Shown here in pieces: positions 63,575 through 64,000 of a stretch of DNA of 64,000 nucleotides. Location of the stretch: positions 1 through 64,000 of the forward strand of contig JAEWSG010000129.1 of the NCBI GenBank assembly GCA_023398495.1, given 5' to 3'. Every line of letters starts with the position of its first letter. Within the stretch, counting starts at the first letter, position 1. This DNA is from Bacillota bacterium (GTDB lineage Bacteria; Bacillota; Clostridia; Acetivibrionales; Acetivibrionaceae). Position numbers and translations under genes: made by a program. The notes beneath the pieces were generated by a model. It did no database searches. It was not told the origin of the DNA and saw nothing but the letters and a program-made list of their open reading frames with translations.

Positions 63575-64000
63575 ATGGATATACAGTACATAAAAAACAA
63601 GTTGAATTCGAGTGAATATAATTTTCTAAGGACAGATCCGCACCTTGGAAGGAATATATTAATCCTTACAACAGCAGGGTCTATTGCCTATGGTACGAAT
63701 GTTGATACCAGCGATATTGATGTCAGGGGTGTCACATTAGAAACAAAAAAGGATATTATGGGATTATCAAGTTTTGAGCAGTTCGAGGACAGGACTACAG
63801 ATACTGTGGTTTACGGACTTAAAAAGTTTGTTACTCTATGCCTGAATAGCAACCCAAATGTTCTGGAGATTTTAGGCACAAGGGCTGAACATCTTCTCCT
63901 CATAACAAAAGAGGGCCAACTCCTAAGGGATAATGTTGATTTATTTTTATCTAAAAGAGCCATTCAGAGTTTTGGTAATTATGCAACAGCCCAGCTTAGG
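63575..64000 (+). CDS. Second RlaP-type nucleotidyltransferase, cut by the window end
   Basis: 142 codons are open from ATG 63575 (AAGGAG 7 bases upstream) to the window end. The active-site block TAGSIAYGTNVDTSDIDVRG is present with D47 and D49. The motif differs from the first RlaP copy (AYG in place of GWG), so the two are diverged paralogues and not a recent duplication. Partial: the C-terminus is outside the window. Confidence 0.85.
   Translation, partial: MDIQYIKNKLNSSEYNFLRTDPHLGRNILILTTAGSIAYGTNVDTSDIDVRGVTLETKKDIMGLSSFEQFEDRTTDTVVYGLKKFVTLCLNSNPNVLEILGTRAEHLLLITKEGQLLRDNVDLFLSKRAIQSFGNYATAQLR

Overview
The window reads as chromosome of a low-GC, endospore-forming, anaerobic Firmicute, most like the clostridia of the Ruminiclostridium/Acetivibrio type. 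Supporting genes are the redox repressor Rex, the cortex amidase CwlD, CotH, a giant SLH-anchored surface protein with type-3 (dockerin-like) calcium repeats, a sigma-54 activator with a matching promoter, ECF sigma/anti-sigma pairs and many A/T-rich Shine-Dalgarno-led genes. No rRNA, standard tRNA, prophage, CRISPR array or complete insertion sequence was seen.

Layout. 1-9 kb: a lipoprotein, an EF-G paralogue, the aromatic amino-acid operon aroF-tyrA-aroA and an ABC-F protein. 9-20 kb: rex, then wall and spore genes (LysM-GH18, LysM-SH3 protein, cwlD, a 1649-residue SLH/VWA/transglycosylase protein) and a secreted protein. 20-28 kb: a small secreted protein behind a near-perfect sigma-54 promoter, divergent from a sigma-54 activator, then a zinc-ribbon/cyclase/ATPase/TPR giant and a soluble GAF histidine kinase. 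28-35 kb: an oligopeptide ABC operon, a HEAT-like protein and a REC-GGDEF regulator. 35-40 kb: two ECF sigma factor modules with recognisable self-type promoters. 40-48 kb: superoxide dismutase and then a RiPP locus (C39 peptidase transporter, radical SAM-SPASM-TPR enzyme, precursor with four YGI repeats, thioredoxin/CcdA-like membrane protein, 98-residue protein). 48-53.4 kb: VOC and DUF3795 proteins, a propeller-like lipoprotein, a two-component system and a SIMPL protein.

53.9-64 kb is an apparent RNA-repair island: RtcB ligase, slipin, a tRNA-like RNA whose arms are circularly permuted, a Uma2 nuclease, the truncated remains of a P-loop kinase, CotH, two WYL-domain regulators and two RlaP-type nucleotidyltransferases (the last runs off the window). 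The tRNA-like RNA resembles the tRNA-mimicking module of bacterial Y RNAs, which in Salmonella are encoded with rtcB.

The two most interesting systems are the RiPP locus, whose XYG-containing core suggests a spliceotide (tyramine excision giving beta-amino acids), and the RNA-repair island with its permuted tRNA-like RNA. Several families of short palindromic intergenic repeats are scattered through the window, and many of them supply the stop codon of the adjacent gene.
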